DNA from: Dermacentor variabilis
Taxonomy: Eukaryota; Arthropoda; Arachnida; Ixodida; Ixodidae
Assembly: GCF_050947875.1 (NCBI RefSeq)
Contig: NC_134568.1
Coordinates: forward strand, 258,427,115 to 258,491,114
DNA: 64,000 nucleotides
Direction: 5' to 3'
The stretch's first letter is position 1, and every line of letters starts with the position of its first letter. The position numbers and the translations under genes are program-made. Below the pieces are notes generated by a model, which was not told the DNA's origin, ran no database searches, and saw nothing but the letters and a program-made list of their open reading frames with translations. Below, one piece after another: positions 1 through 13,000 of the stretch.

Positions 1-3000
1 AAATATTGCCTACTACTAGCCATGTCTGCACTCTTTTGACATTTTTTGTAAGCTAGTCCATGCGGAGCACAAGCAATATTATATGACGGCCTCTCCATGT
101 TCCCAGTGAGGAGTTAATACCAAGTCATGTAGAAGCAAAGAAAGGTACTGTACTTGACATTCAAGTGCTGTGCTTTTTTCTGCATTTATATATTTCGCAT
201 TTATTTATCTTTGGTTTTGTTTTCCTAGGTTTAGCCTTAAGAGAAGATTTAGTGCTGTGCTACAACTGTAGACATTTGCTTATTTCAAGTATCTGCAAGC
301 GCTCTTGATGATGTTCTTGGCTTTGTATAGTATGTTAAAGGGCACAAGAAATTTATGGCTTTATGGCTCAGCCAAACTGGGTATATTTGTGCTGAATAAA
401 TTGTTTTGTTACATTTTCTGTGTGCGTGTGAATGAGCTAAATCAAGGGGTGGCAACAGATGGTTCATGAGTCGCATGTGGCCAGCAGTGTATTACCATAT
501 GGACTACTGCACAGTTTGAAATGTTTGTACAAACATACATTGCACTCTTAGCCACACATAGGGTCAGAAATAGTATTTCTACTTAGCATAGGCCATTACC
601 ATTACAATTTGGGATATGCCATAATTGAACGTTTGTGCAGTGCAAACTTGGGTGACTGAACGTGGCTGGATTGGGCCAATCTATGAACGTAAAGGTTCTG
701 CTGCTTCCTGCCATCTGGCAACACTGCTAGAATGGCAGTTTTGAAAACATATGCTTAAATGTGAGCATCAGTTCATGTCACTACTCTTGCTCTTCATACA
801 GAAATAACTTTATTGGAGAAATTCCTTATTTTATTTGCATTGTAGTAAACTTGCACTTAAATATGAAAATTGGAGGAAAGGGCATGAGTTTTAAGCCTAG
901 AATGAGCTTTAGTTTATTGATTAGTAGATGTCGTGGTTATAATAGAGCTAATAGTTTTGTTATTGGGATTTGAATTAGAACTGGAAGAGAGAACAATAGT
1001 TTATGGTACCATCACAATGTTAGTGGTACTTATGGAGGCTGCACTGAATCAGGCTCATGCAATCTTCCCTAGCAATGTACTTTTTTTAGTGATATATGGG
1101 CTCTTAACTACATTGGAATGCCTACAGTCAGAGTCAGTGATAACATTTCATAAAATAAAACCACAGTTATTGTGCAAGGGGATCGCACCACAGTCACATA
1201 TATCTTTACACCAGTATGTGTAGTGTCTACCGAAGAACCACCACTTGGTGAGCAGTGTGTCCCAAATATTAAATACCAAATGCCAAGTGAGACCCATGAG
1301 TGTCAAATATCACTTCGTGCCATGTGTTTGCTATACTGGTAGGGCACTGCAATTTCATACAATGCCTGTTGCACATTCTGCAGGGCATTCAATTTTAATT
1401 CATAAGAGTCATTCACTGACCGTTGTCCATGTTTTGTAAGGTGAGCACAAGACTCCAGGATTCTTTTTAACTGCTGCAGTTTTGTATGAGCTATTATTAT
1501 TATTATTATTGTTGTTGTTATTATTGCCTTTTACAGCAGCAAAAATCAAAGTCTGGCATGTTGGTGGTTGTAGTAGAAGTGTTCTTGAATTCAGTAAACA
1601 TCAAGGGCAAGACAATGTACAAATGTAGGTTTTATTCGGACAGTGATACCAGGATAAATTATTCACCTGGAGCTGCCTCTTAAATGAATTCACATCCTAA
1701 AACACAAAGGACTGCACAAGGTATCTCTCTTTCTTGGCACAGGAAAGTCATGCTATGTGCTTATGTCGCTCGATACTATCCAGTATAGTCCAAGGATAAC
1801 TACTTCCACATTGCTGCATATATGGTAGTGTACATGGCATGTACAATGATGAAAGCACACAAAAGTCATCAGCAGACTTGGGGACATTTTGGGACACAAG
1901 TGCTGAAATAATGCTGTTGGCATGAATACTGACTAGGTAGGCAGTTATCAGTAAGTACAAACTTAAAAAAAAAAAAAGCAGTTTTTACAATATATAACAT
2001 TCACACTGGTTCTGTGCACTACACAATAACATGAGCATAAAATGGGACTACAGCTGCTGGTGATGGTGATGCCATGCACAGCATTGCACAATGTTTACAA
2101 AGAAACTTGTGTGCATAGTGAGGAAAACCTTCAGCAGCAACTGAAAAGTTAACAATACTTGTTAACAAGAATTTGTGAGCAAAATGCTTAAGAGTTGAAC
2201 AGGGCCTTCTATTAACAAAATGGTCAACCAACAGCTCTGTGGACGGATGTGATAAGGCACTTGGCTATGTTTGTGTATTGGGCACTGAAAGACAGCAAGC
2301 AGGCAATAAAGCACACTAACACTCGTATTGACAAATGTTCCTTGAATCAGCGCTCTTCCTTAGCTGTGATGAGTAGAATGTAACACCAGTCCTCAAGTGA
2401 AGCCGCTATACTTCAACAACGTTCCTCTGCAAACTCTGTAATGACGAGTTGCTTGAGAAATACCCTTATGCTCCAGTGGCTTTGAGTGGACATTGGGAAA
2501 AAGCGTTACTGAAGCACATGACTACTTCAGTCATGGAGCAGCACAGCTCTGCTTGTAGGAGGAGTGTCAAGTCAAAAAACTTGTGAATATAGCCATAAGT
2601 CTACCTATGAACACAGCAGTGCACTCTTTATAGAACCTTCAGCAGAGTTGCGCACAGTACAAAGAAGCGCCAACAGTATTCCTTGCTCTTAGAGCGTGAA
2701 GAAACACAGCACTGGTATATTTCCTGTGACGATGCAACAAAGAATGCCACCACTTCCTCAAATATGTTGTACTCATTGAGAGACCAACTTAATCTTTCTC
2801 TTTTGGCTAAAATTCACACTTCATGAAAGTCCTACAGTCACACGAAAATTCTCTCATACAAAAGAAGGAATGTTTGAAACTATTACTTTTTACAATGCGG
2901 CAGCAGTTGTGTGTACAGTATGGTCTTAAAAATACATCACCATGGAATGAGCACAAATTTAACAGTGCTTTCTAAAGTCTTTCTTTTTTATGGTTGTATG

Positions 3001-3261
3001 GCCTCTATTTTGAGATCGACACTGCAGCAGTTTTGATTTGTGGATGTCACTGGACCAGCAGCAACACAGGCTGCCACAGTCATGTAGCACAGGTATCACC
3101 GGCACCACAAGTCAGTCTGGCTGGAAGCACCAGCTGTTGGTGGCCTTGCCATAACAGAACAACACAGCCAAGCCACAATGAAAGCTTTCAAGTTCTTTGG
3201 ATTGCACCATGCCTCGGAGCATAACGCTGGCGCAGGATGCACCTTTCTCTCATGGGGAAAA
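1..3261 (-). other. bark 3' UTR and downstream flank
   Basis: No coding region is supported here. On the minus strand the first clear AATAAA after the stop is near 1629-1634 (plus-strand ttttattcgg), which would give a 3' UTR of about 1.6 kb. TATAAA near 2633 is a weaker candidate and CAATAAAG near 808-815 a more distal one. A short ATT/GTT microsatellite sits at about 1491-1519. Poly(A) choice is a guess. Confidence 0.3.
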
Positions 3262-4007
3262 CTACATGGCTGTCTCCAGGGGTTGTCGCCTGTAGTAGTT
3301 GTCAGTGTTTGCATAGTGTGATGGGGGGTATGGATCTGGCCTTTTGAACGTGTTGTCAGATGGGTCCATAGGAACAACCTGTGGTGTCTCTAGTGATCGC
3401 TTCATGTCTAGTGTTGAATCTGTTCCAGAACTCCAGTCTCGGGATGCATCTAGCGAATCATCATAGCCACCAACAGAGCGGTCCATGTACCCACGGTTTT
3501 CATAAGTAAGGTCAAACGTAGGGTGCTGTAAGTCTGTTGCACCTTTCCTTGCTTCTGGCACAGTTGTGGGGTACTTTTCTTCAATATCACTGCTGTAGTC
3601 CAAGGCAGGATTGCGAACTTCATGCACTGTATCATCATAGCTGCGGCTATCATCCAGGTCATAAGTATACTGTTTAGCAACAGAGTCTGTGCTTCCATTG
3701 TGTTTAGAAGGGTGCACAGTAAGTCGAGGTGGTGTGCTTGTTGGGGTGTCAGCAAGGGCCCGCTCAATACGATGTTTGTAGTCAGAAAAAAAGGCATCCC
3801 GGTCAAGTGAGCGGTTGGAGGCTGAGCGAATTGAAGCTCGTATGGAGTTCTGCCGCTGAAGATGTTGTTTGTGACGTTCTTGTGACTTGCACCACCAAAA
3901 ACCAAGAATTATGCAGACACAAATGAGCAATACTCCCAGCAGCGACATGGCAGTGATGGAAACAGGTTCCTGGTACCAGTAGTCACTCCGCACCACAATT
4001 TCTTGTG
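3262..4007 (-). CDS. bark: bark last exon: transmembrane helix, cytoplasmic tail, PDZ-type C-terminus
   Basis: Residues 2457-2703 and stop TAG. After QEIVVRSDYWYQEP comes the transmembrane helix (2471-2494) with Cys in LLICVCIILGFWWC, and a basic juxtamembrane KSQERHKQ that sets an outside-to-inside orientation. The 209-residue tail is rich in Tyr, Ser, Asp and Pro (YTYDLDDSRSYDD, PALDYSSDIEEKYP, FDLTYENRGYMD), offering possible phosphorylation sites. It ends RRQPLETAM, where E-T-A-M fits the class I PDZ ligand rule [ST]-x-hydrophobic. Membrane Cys next to the cytoplasm could be palmitoylated (inference). Acceptor tctctcattgcag. Confidence 0.9.
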
Positions 4008-7000
4008 CTGCAATGAGAGAGAACCTGATTAGTGTCTAAAATCAGTTCATTTATAAACTGCTTGTACTCTGTCAGCCAAGACTCCCATCGAGTGTTGTTT
4101 TTGGCTTCAGTGTCAACTGTAGCTCGAACATTCTTTATGGCATTTATTGATTGCAGTACAATGAAGACACTGCCCATATGAAGCACATAGCTTTAAGTAC
4201 TTTTAACATAATCCTTCATCCAGAGAAAACTAACAAACCTATGCATGATTTTGCTTGCAGCATTCTTTTATGCTTAATGTTGTTTCATTTAACTTTCACA
4301 TATATTCTTAGTTCAAAATGGAACCACATTTAAAAAGGAACCAAATTAAGCGACCACATGTGCATCATGGACAGGGGTTAATTCCACCTCTCCACCTTGT
4401 GTGTTTCTGCAGAACTGATTTGCCACATTCGGTGTCCTTGTACGTAAAGTTGTCGATTAATTCTGCTTTTCTCATTGATCTGCTGGCCTCCTCATAAGCT
4501 CAGACCACCCTAGGAAGGCATTGGTTCTGGATTCAATCCCCAGATCAGCACTAATTTTTCTCTGACTGCGAAGGCCTTGTTTCTGAGAAAGCCACATGGA
4601 TTTTTTTTTTTTTTTCTAATTGTAGCTTCATGCTGCTGTTGGCTAGATGACAATTTTCCTTTCAGGGTGATTCCTTGGTTGTCATGCCTTGTCAAGCCCC
4701 ACCCCCTCCTCTCTAACCCGTAACCAACAGTGCCTTCTGCAGCTCATCTTCACCCTGTAGTAGCTAGCTGCTTTACTTGATCAAGACTAAAGGTAGTGGG
4801 CACTTATGCTCAACATTTGATGCTTTAATTGCTCTTCAAACAACTGCTCTTTCCCAGTCATCCGTGTGTTCTTGCTCAGAGGTAAATATTACTCCCCACC
4901 TCCAGTTTGCATGCCCATGCGAACTATATAGTGTATACTGTACATACTGTATACCAATGCACGCCTTTATTAAATTATTTGAAAACATGACAGGCCAATA
5001 ATTTTTAATCCAAGGGCCCCTGAAACAGTTTTTCTTGAACCTAAAGGAACAGTCTGTGTGAGGATATTATTCAAGCAATGCTCAGGCAGCATTTCTGTTT
5101 TGTTTTTTAACAACCTAGCCAAAACAAAAGAAACTAATAACAACCTTTGTACACTGCCTCTGTTTAAGGTAGTGCAGACGTCGCAAGCCAGTGAGATCAC
5201 CTGCTAATGTGATAGCAGTCACCCAGTTGATGTCAGATGAGCAGGGATGTTTTAAAATGTGCGATACTATAGTGAGCAAGCAAGATATAATTGTAGGCTT
5301 TATGCACGACTGTTAAACATGCCTGTCCACAAGAACCTTGTCTTATCACTCAGTGCATGAGATAATCACAAAGTATATGCACAATGGTTAAACGTGACTG
5401 CCCACAAGAACTTCACCTGTAATTCAACGCATCTGACCATGACTGCAAAATTTTATTTTATGGCCTCTCCCAGGCCAAATTTTATGTAATGCTTAGCCTT
5501 AAGCATAGTTAAGCTGTACTTCAACTAGGTTGCTATGCTCAGCTCACATTTAATGCAGATAAACCAAGCATAGGAGTAGCACTCGCCTCTTTCGCAAAGA
5601 AATGGAAGTCTGTCATTGCAGTCATGAGCCCACACACTTCCTCGGTACAGTACAGCACACTGGTCCAACGGAATGTCCAGTGACTGCACCCAGATACGTT
5701 CATAAAACCAGTCGAAACCTTCTTGCCAGGTGCTGATGTACTGCATCAGCTTCGTCAATTTCTGCTTCAAGTAAGGCATTGATGAAGCGTCCAGCTATAA
5801 CAAGTGGGGGGGGAAAAGACTGCACTGGTGAATAAATGAATGGGTTATATGTTCATATATGATAAAGTGTAGAAGTTCAGAGTACGAGAAGCAGCTTTTT
5901 AAGATGAAAAAAAAAAAAGAGAGAGAGAGCGATAAATCTGGGAAACAACATATACGAATACATAGCATACCTGGCCCAACATAGTGTTTTTTTTTTCTAT
6001 CCATTAATTGTTCAGATAGCCACTTACTACCATTTTTTTAAAAACCCTGCATATTGACTTTTGCTTACCTGACAAAATCGCTTGGCTTCATCATGAGTCA
6101 TTGGTCCTGGTATATATAAGAAACAAGTATCTTCTATCATTTCCCAGCCTCCCATGCAGTTTCCTATAAAGGAAATCAACAGAACTATTATCAGACAGTG
6201 AAAGTGCAGTGGAAATGCTGCTGCTACACAGCTTCAATTGAAAATGAATAAGCTTTTTTTTTTTTTTTTTTTAAGCTTCATAACCTCCAAAGTGTCGTTA
6301 AGTTAGCTTGCGTTTTTGGTGCCTTGGAAGCTTGGGCAAGTTGGTGGTAATTCAATGTTTTGGAAAGTAACAGCTGTCATTTTCCAAAAAGGCAGGAGTA
6401 CTACAGTCGAACGCTTTTGTAGCAAAGTGCTTTGGGCCTCCGAAATCATTCGTTATTCAGGTCACTTCATTGTAAAGATCACGTGCCGCACAGCTCACAA
6501 TAGAACCAGAACAAAATGGTTCCTTCATTATACAGGTCATTTTGTTGTAGAGGCATTGTTGTAGAGGCACTCGAGTGTACTTGGTGTATGTGATATACTA
6601 AAAGTCAAAGCTAATGCTGACAAAGACAACATGTTGCTTGTTATGACGTACCAAGATGCCAAGCCGTCTCACATAAAAAAATAAGGGGGGGGGGGGAGAG
6701 AGAAAATAAAAAAAGGACATTTAAGTGCTTGTACGTACTTTATGCACAGGTGAGGCAAAGAATACTAACTGCACAGCTTTGTAGAAATGCTCACACATGC
6801 AGTGCACGCAGAAGCAGTGCAAATTTATAGCACAATATATTCATGCTCATTGGGAAGCTCGTTGGTGACAGTAGGCCAGTGTTACTAGATTATTAGAGGT
6901 CCCCCAAGTAATCTTGAACATTTTGATTCATCAAGAGGAGCACACAGAGCATTTAGTTCTGACAATTTAGGCAACACTGTATGACTTAATGCACTCCTGA

Positions 7001-10000
7001 CGTTCTATGGCAGTGGCAGACTCTCAACCACTGTCCCATGACATTGCTAACAATGTCAGTACACTTGAAATGGAATCACTCAGCCAATGTTCTGAGAAAC
7101 TCTGCAGGAGCTACTGGTGCCAGCAGATATAAAATATACAGAAATTCTGAGGATTATACACAGCTACACTGAAAAAAAAAACAGTGTTGTCAAGACAAAT
7201 ATTCTGACAAGTACACGGAAGCTACGGAAGTACCGAGAAAGGGTAAAAAAGTTCAGGGGAGGTGGAAGAAAGAGGAAAGAACTTATGGTCACTTCATTTG
7301 CCTGTATAGCTCAGTTTATGAAGTTCGGTATTTAGTTTATTTTCAATATTATACAAACCACACAAACGATGACAGAGAGAGATGGATGACATAGTGTGCC
7401 TTTTATGCACCTTTAAAGAGGCACTAAAGCGAAACACTAAGCTGGATTTGGAAATTACACTTCTGGAATGCTGAAAATGGCAGTCCTACCATATGTGAGG
7501 AGTTGGTAAGGAGTAAAAGCGCAAAAATAAAAGACTGATGAAGATGCCACCTTGGGCGATCCCACACTAGCTGCCCACAATGTCATGGATTTTGACACCG
7601 TCTGGTCGGGACTAATTAACATTTTGTTGATAAAAAAGGATTACATTGAACTCTAAAAGGAAACAAAGACTCAACCTAGTGAGTTTTGAGAACTGAAATG
7701 GCTCAATACAGGCCCAAGTAGTTCTAGCACTGGTGTACCAGAATGCAGTTTGCACATGAAATTCAAGAAGAGAAAGGCTTGGCTTCAATTACTCATCTAG
7801 TAATAAATCCTTTTTTGCCAAGTAAACGAGCTATGGAAAGAAGAATGATGGGTGTGACGTTAAGGGATAAGAAAAGAGCAGATTGGGTGAGGCAACAAAC
7901 GCGAGTAAACGACATCTTAGTTGAAATGAAGAAAAAGAAATGGGCATGGGCCGGACATGTAATGAGGAGGGAAGATAACCGATGGTCACTAAGGGTTACG
8001 GACTGGATTCCAAGGGAAGGGATGCGTAGCAGGGGGCGGCAGAAAGTTAGGTGGGCGGATGACATTAAGACGTTTGCAGGGACAACATGGCCACAATTAG
8101 TACATGACCGGGGTAGTTGGAGAAGTATGGGAGAGGCCTTTGCCCTGCAGTGGGCGTAACTAGGCTGATGATGATGATGATGATGAAATGAAAACAGTTT
8201 TGAAAGTATACTTTGTGATCCTAAACTGACATAGCATTACTCTTCAGTGTCCCTTTAAAGAAAGTTGCCAGTGCCAGTTCAGAACAAAATTTTTAATTGA
8301 CTGTGGTGCAGGGGCTGTTGAAAGGCATAGGCTGAGAACATGCACACCCCACTTGTTCTACAGAGCTAAATTGCCGAACTTTTTTGCTAGAAGTAACATT
8401 GCAATGGGCAGTGCTGCAGCCACATGCAACATAGCAGTACCGCAACATATGCTTAATACTGTCATTAACACAGAACAGCTTCAAATGAGAAGTTGCTTTC
8501 TTTTTGGCAAAACAACCTTCAATACTGTTTGATTAAGCCATCCAAACCAGAATTCCTTAGGGGATGTGCTGCATCTCTAGATAATTACACTGTGCACTTA
8601 TATTTTAGCATCTTACAGTGCATGCACACTTACCACTGATCACAGTGTCGTTGTATTCCAAATGTGGCTGAAACCGAACCTCCAACAGTTCTGGCTGATC
8701 ACTTCTGTCGTAAATTCTTCCCACCACTGCAGATGTGTCCTTGAATCCCCACCAGTTGTTTTCAGCATCAACAAAACTGCTATTCTCTTGCCTGTATTGA
8801 AATAACAAATAACAATAGCACCAGTCATTTAAAATTTATTGCAGAAAAAAATTGTTCTTCAAACAGCAGTGGCACTACAGCGCCTATCACTGAAGGACAA
8901 ACACTGACAACACAGCACAGCATCATTTTAGGTTCATTGCCTGTAAATGGCATGTCAACACAATGTAGAACACGACTGACTGTACATCAGAACTTTAAAT
9001 GAGCTGGCCTTTTTTATGTTTTCAGTTTTATTAATTATTCTTCATATTTTCTGTCTGTTATTAATAACTTGTATCTTGTTCCCTTCAACACAGGTTACCT
9101 TAGTTTGGTATTATCAAATTATAATGCAACACCTCAGTGGAATTGACTTATACAAGAGAGTCAAACTGCAGAACTTTACTTACTCTGTATTGTTTGCTGT
9201 GACCATTTCAAAGTAGTTGAGTCTGTTCAAGAAGTAATTTTTGGTGAACTTTTGTCCAGAGCTCTCAGCCAGCACGGTTGCCTTGAGTTCTTTTGCAGAG
9301 GCTTCATTATCCCACAGCCAGTTATGGTACACTAATTGTCCTGAAGACTGTGTCTTCTCAAAGCCAAGGACACTCATTTGCCGGTATCCTTCACTTTCCA
9401 CAATCATATTTTCACTGAAGTTGAATGTCACTTTCTCCAACACAACATTGTCCCTGAAGGCAGCACTTTCTCTTGCAAAGTAGTTGCGATACACATGCAG
9501 ATACTGGTACATCCCAGTCTCTCCACTGCAAACATAGAGGCTTTCTCTGTTTTTATTTTGGGTAAAGAGGTTGTTGTGGACATAGCCTTTTAGTGCTGAT
9601 ACTGAATTTGTTGAACTCACAAATATTCTCAGGCCACCCTGATTATGCATGAACAGGTTTCTTAGAATGTGCATTTCCATGGAGTTCTGAATGTCAAAAA
9701 AGACAGCAGCCTCTGAGGAACTGAAATTTCCAAACAAAGCATCGCCATTGTCTTCAAATCGGTTGCCATGAAGTGTCAGGATGGGTGTTATTTCACCTGC
9801 ACTACGGTACGCAACTGCTCCACGGCGGTTCTTGTTAAAGTAGGATGCAGTAATGTTGTGCTTGCTGTCACGAGCTATAAAAGAAAAGGTGAAGCTTTCA
9901 TTAGTCTTTAAGCACACTTCACGCCAACCTGCTATTATGTATAGGTACTTCAATGCACTTACCTGTTATTGTCTGTAATGGAATGGTCACCACTTCAGCA

Positions 10001-13000
10001 ATGAATCCATTGAGACCACTTGCTCCGGTTGCATGTAGTTTGACACTAAGAGTGGTTCCTTGAGACCTGTAGAAAGTCATCTGGGCCATGTTTTCCTTTA
10101 ATTCAGTTCCAACACTGATATAACCAATCCTTTTCACTGTGCTGTTGAAAACATCACCATCAAAAATACTGATGCTGTCTGGATGAGGAGTGAATTCTGT
10201 CGAGTTGAAGAGGTTGAACTGGAGTATTCTGAACCCAACCTTCTGTGACAACCGAGACTTGCTAGTAAAGATCTTGATGCATTCTACTGGGCGATTGTCA
10301 TACTTGTAGTATAGCAACACTTTTCCACCAACGGGGAATGCTTTATTGTTGTCGCAGATATCAACAAGGCCAAAGATATTGTAGGGAATGTCAACAGGTC
10401 CTAGTGGAATGTAGTTTAGTCTGTCTGCTGTTGATGTCTGACCATTAAGAGTGACAAAATTTATGCCAGTCCCACGATTGTGCGTTATATTTACTGCGTG
10501 TATATACTGATAACCTGGGGATGCTATGATGTCAATGCCATTTGAAGCGCATTCTGAAATGTTCAGGTGCTCCAGAGTTACATCCCTCAAGACAACCTGC
10601 ACTGCTGGCCCCTTTTCATTGTGAAGTATTCCTGCCTTGCGGATATGAACATTGCGGAGAGACGAGGTTGGAGGCGTGTAATACCGACTGCTTGCATACA
10701 CTCCGCCACCTATGCCAGTCGGGGCTTTGTAATCTGGCACAGAAAATCGAATACCACCCCAGAAGTCTTCCTCTGGAGCTGTCAATTCCTCACCACAGTG
10801 GATGTATACAAACTTACGATCATATGGTGAGCAGGCATAACTGTGCTCACCATAGCCATTCAGGCGTAATTCACAGCTCGAGAAAGAGGACTCATGGCCA
10901 CTGCACTGCAGTGGATGCGGCCATGAGTTAATGATGGACAGTTCCGTTGGGCCGAGCTCATGCCGGTACCCTCTGTCAGTCCATACATCAAGTATTCCAA
11001 AACCAAGTTCCCGACAAACAACTTCTGCATTGCGCTCAGTGAATCGTTGATCACAAACTGGCACCCACTGCAGTGTTGTTGAGTTGAAAAACTCAAGAAA
11101 GCCATCTCTTCTGTTTGCACTGCAGGCCTGATCAATGCAAAGTCTGACGGATCTTCTTGGCAATGCTCTTTTGTAGCGAAAACTGGGTTGCAACTGCTTG
11201 AATGGGCCCATTCTTATTGGAGACCAAGGTCTTCCAACAGCATTAAGGTCACCAAGGACAAGGATACCAACACTAGGATAGAACTGAAGTTCCACACCTT
11301 CTAGGATGGTCAATGTTGCATTAGGAAGAATAGTAAGGTCGCTCTTCACAATATATGGAGAGTTTCGCTGGTACAAAGTTAAGGACTTGAGAAGCCGTCC
11401 ACCAAGCGGCCTTGATGTATCCACTCTGTGTCCCCATTCATTCAGTTCATCATAATGCAGCAGGGGCCCATTAAACTCTGCTCGAGCCAGGTATGGTGAA
11501 AAATCTGCTGCTGCATAGCCGTTCCAGTCGTCAAGGTCAAAAACTCTTGACCTGATATCAGAAGCATTCAAGGAACCCCACCAGTTTTCTGCAACATTCA
11601 CTGCATTGTTTAGTGAACTTGTGAACACACCGGCAAGGAACTCGTACTCATGAGCTGGATTGACCAGAATATTCTGAGTGATGTTAATGCGCTGCACTCC
11701 TCGAATGCTTACAGCATAGCTGCTTGGCTCATAATGGTCTGATGTCATACCGCTGCTTGCATCTGGGTGGTTGTTTTCAAGGAAGTTGTAGTAGAAGTTT
11801 GCAGCAACAATACTGAAGCGTTCAGAATGGCTCTCCAGCTTGAATTCAACAACATATCTGAAATAAATTTAGGAACAATGTCAATTATAGGTATGTTGCA
11901 AGATCAAAATGAAGATATGAAATGTGACAGGATAATTCTTCAATTATAAGCATGACTAACAGCTGTTGCAACCTACTGCATCTACAAATTGTAAGTTTTC
12001 TTCAAACTATATATTAATACAAAAGGAATAGCATGAATTTTATTAAAGCTTGCACACAGCACACACATGTGCACAGAGCACACATATATTGTGGCATCCA
12101 TATTCACTTTATTAATGATCATTTATCAAGACTAGGAACAGCAACAGAAACTGAAAAGCAACCCACTGTTTTTATATCACAGGACTTTTTCAGCGACTGC
12201 TTCTTGAACTTTTCTGAATAAACTTGCTCGAAGCAGGTACTCCTGTAGTGTGTGGCATTTTATGTGGCCACAAAAGTGCAACAGAGGTATACAACGGTAC
12301 TATCAAAATTTGTTTACTGTACTTTTTATTTTACAATCTTGCGCAGCCCATCTTTCACATCTTTAAAACTTTACCGCAAACAGAATCCATGTTTTCCTAA
12401 AACTTGATGCATCATTCATAAGATCTTAGAATGAGCAAAAATTTGTAAAGTTTATGAAAAATTTGGGAGGGTTAGTAAGTATGCTTAAGCAGGAAGAAAG
12501 GAAAACAAGAGTTAAAGAAAAGAAGGATGCTGTGTGCAAGGTGCCAATCAAAGGTATAGTGATGAATAGTTCGTTTGATGTGTTGTAAAACTTTGTGCCC
12601 AATCCTATCATTAGTGGACTTGGAACTGATTGCCTCCACTTGACATTATAAATCTCCCCAAAAAAAAGCACAGCCCTTAAGGTGTTCACAATGATTGGTT
12701 TTCTGGCACTATAAGCTGCCGCCAGCTGAGAAGACAATACTGGTGCCTCAATACTCAGCAAAAGCATACACGACCTACATGTAGCCTGTATAATATTTGT
12801 GGAAAAAAAGAAAAAAAACCGAACAGATGCTTAAAGAAACAATTTTCTATTGGTTCACAAGTATAGGTATCAACACACCCAGCAAGAAACTCTGCTAAAC
12901 TTGTATAGTATATACCAGTGTATCCGCATTGCTTTTGATAATTTAGAAAGAGTTGAGGGGGCACAGACAGACAATGAGACACATTTCTCTTGATCATTGT

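Larger units (their letters stand above)
6164..8633 (-). other. bark: bark intron 10 with MITE and LINE insertions
   Basis: Intron of 2.5 kb between exons 10 and 11, GT-AG. It hosts the pogo/Tigger-like MITE and the RTE-like LINE fragment listed separately, a G-run at 6685-6696 and a T-run near 6256-6271. The rest is plain AT-rich sequence. Confidence 0.75.

Noticed and set aside
5575..5584. GT donor for bark exon 12 at ga|gtgcta
   Set aside because: Leaves two bases and shifts exon 13 into a frame that meets a stop within a few codons; the transmembrane helix would be lost.
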